Source: Tropicibacter sp. R16_0 (GTDB taxonomy: Bacteria; Pseudomonadota; Alphaproteobacteria; Rhodobacterales; Rhodobacteraceae). Taken from it: a DNA stretch of 64,000 bases. The DNA lies in the NCBI RefSeq assembly GCF_017743935.1, contig NZ_JAGHRE010000014.1, positions 32,986 to 96,985 on the forward strand. The letters are read 5' to 3'. A program made the position numbers and the translations under genes. Positions within the stretch are counted from its first letter, which is position 1. Every line of letters begins with the position of its first letter. Below are positions 63,907-64,000 of this stretch, piece by piece. Under the pieces are notes generated by a model that had not been told where the DNA came from, did not search any database, and worked only from the letters and a program-made list of their open reading frames with translations.

Positions 63907-63938
63907 AACCGGAGGCTTCTGTTAAGGCGCCTCCGGTT
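63907..63938 (+). terminator. Terminator of the molybdenum hydroxylase operon
   Basis: AACCGGAGGC and GCCTCCGGTT pair perfectly over 10 bp with a 12-base loop, 21 bases after the cytochrome stop. Only a short T tract follows. Nothing is recognised in the remaining bases to 64000. Confidence 0.55.
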
Positions 63939-64000
63939 CATCTATGACAAGCACGGTCTGGATCGTGTTGCATGCAATCAAATTCCGGCTTTCGAGCGCG

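Overview
This GC-rich window is almost entirely coding. Its gene content fits a Rhodobacterales-type (Roseobacter group) alphaproteobacterium: TRAP and Liv-type uptake systems, many LysR regulators divergent from their targets, polyhydroxyalkanoate (PHA) genes, a DUF6489 protein and an isoquinoline-oxidoreductase-type molybdoenzyme. The organism assignment is inferred from gene families; no rRNA or tRNA gene is visible.

Region 1 (1-19.5 kb) looks like an integrated mobile element or plasmid-derived island. It holds a small excisionase-like protein, two adjacent large tyrosine recombinases (749 and 489 aa) and a 128-aa partner. A membrane protein follows, then a GHKL-ATPase/nuclease-like gene split by an in-frame amber codon, then a DinG/XPD-like ATPase with four cysteines. 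About 7.5 kb of small, mostly acidic proteins of unknown function come next. The gaps between these genes carry unusually long inverted repeats and two repeated motifs. One repeated motif heads a 27-aa minus-strand ORF at 12556-12639. A frameshifted IS30-family transposase (19.6-20.6 kb) and a fragment of a second one mark the right side.

Region 2 (21.2-31.6 kb) is one minus-strand operon of nine genes read from a LysR gene outward: maleylacetate reductase, a five-gene Liv-type ABC importer, an FAD phenol-type hydroxylase, an intradiol dioxygenase and a beta-keto acid cleavage enzyme (BKACE). Together they suggest uptake of an aromatic acid or phenol, hydroxylation to hydroxyquinol, ring opening to maleylacetate, and reduction to 3-oxoadipate. 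The BKACE may then cleave 3-oxoadipate directly.

Region 3 (31.7-44.6 kb) has two iron/2-oxoglutarate-type enzymes with a LysR gene, a FadB/FadA beta-oxidation pair with an AraC regulator, an acyl-CoA dehydrogenase, and an alpha-methylacyl-CoA racemase/CoA-transferase with a LysR and an AraC regulator.

Region 4 (44.7-55.6 kb) is a lipid and PHA locus: phasin, two alpha/beta hydrolases, a DUF445 membrane protein, a long-chain acyl-CoA ligase, GNAT, a class III-like PHA synthase with a short PhaE-like partner, and a P450 BM3-type self-sufficient fatty acid hydroxylase.

Region 5 (56-64 kb) holds a divergent OhrR/Ohr peroxide-defence pair, a TRAP transporter (DctM, DctQ, DctP order on the map) and a three-gene molybdenum hydroxylase operon with its own diheme cytochrome c. 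Start sites were moved from the longest ORF wherever a Shine-Dalgarno sequence or a family length argued for it.
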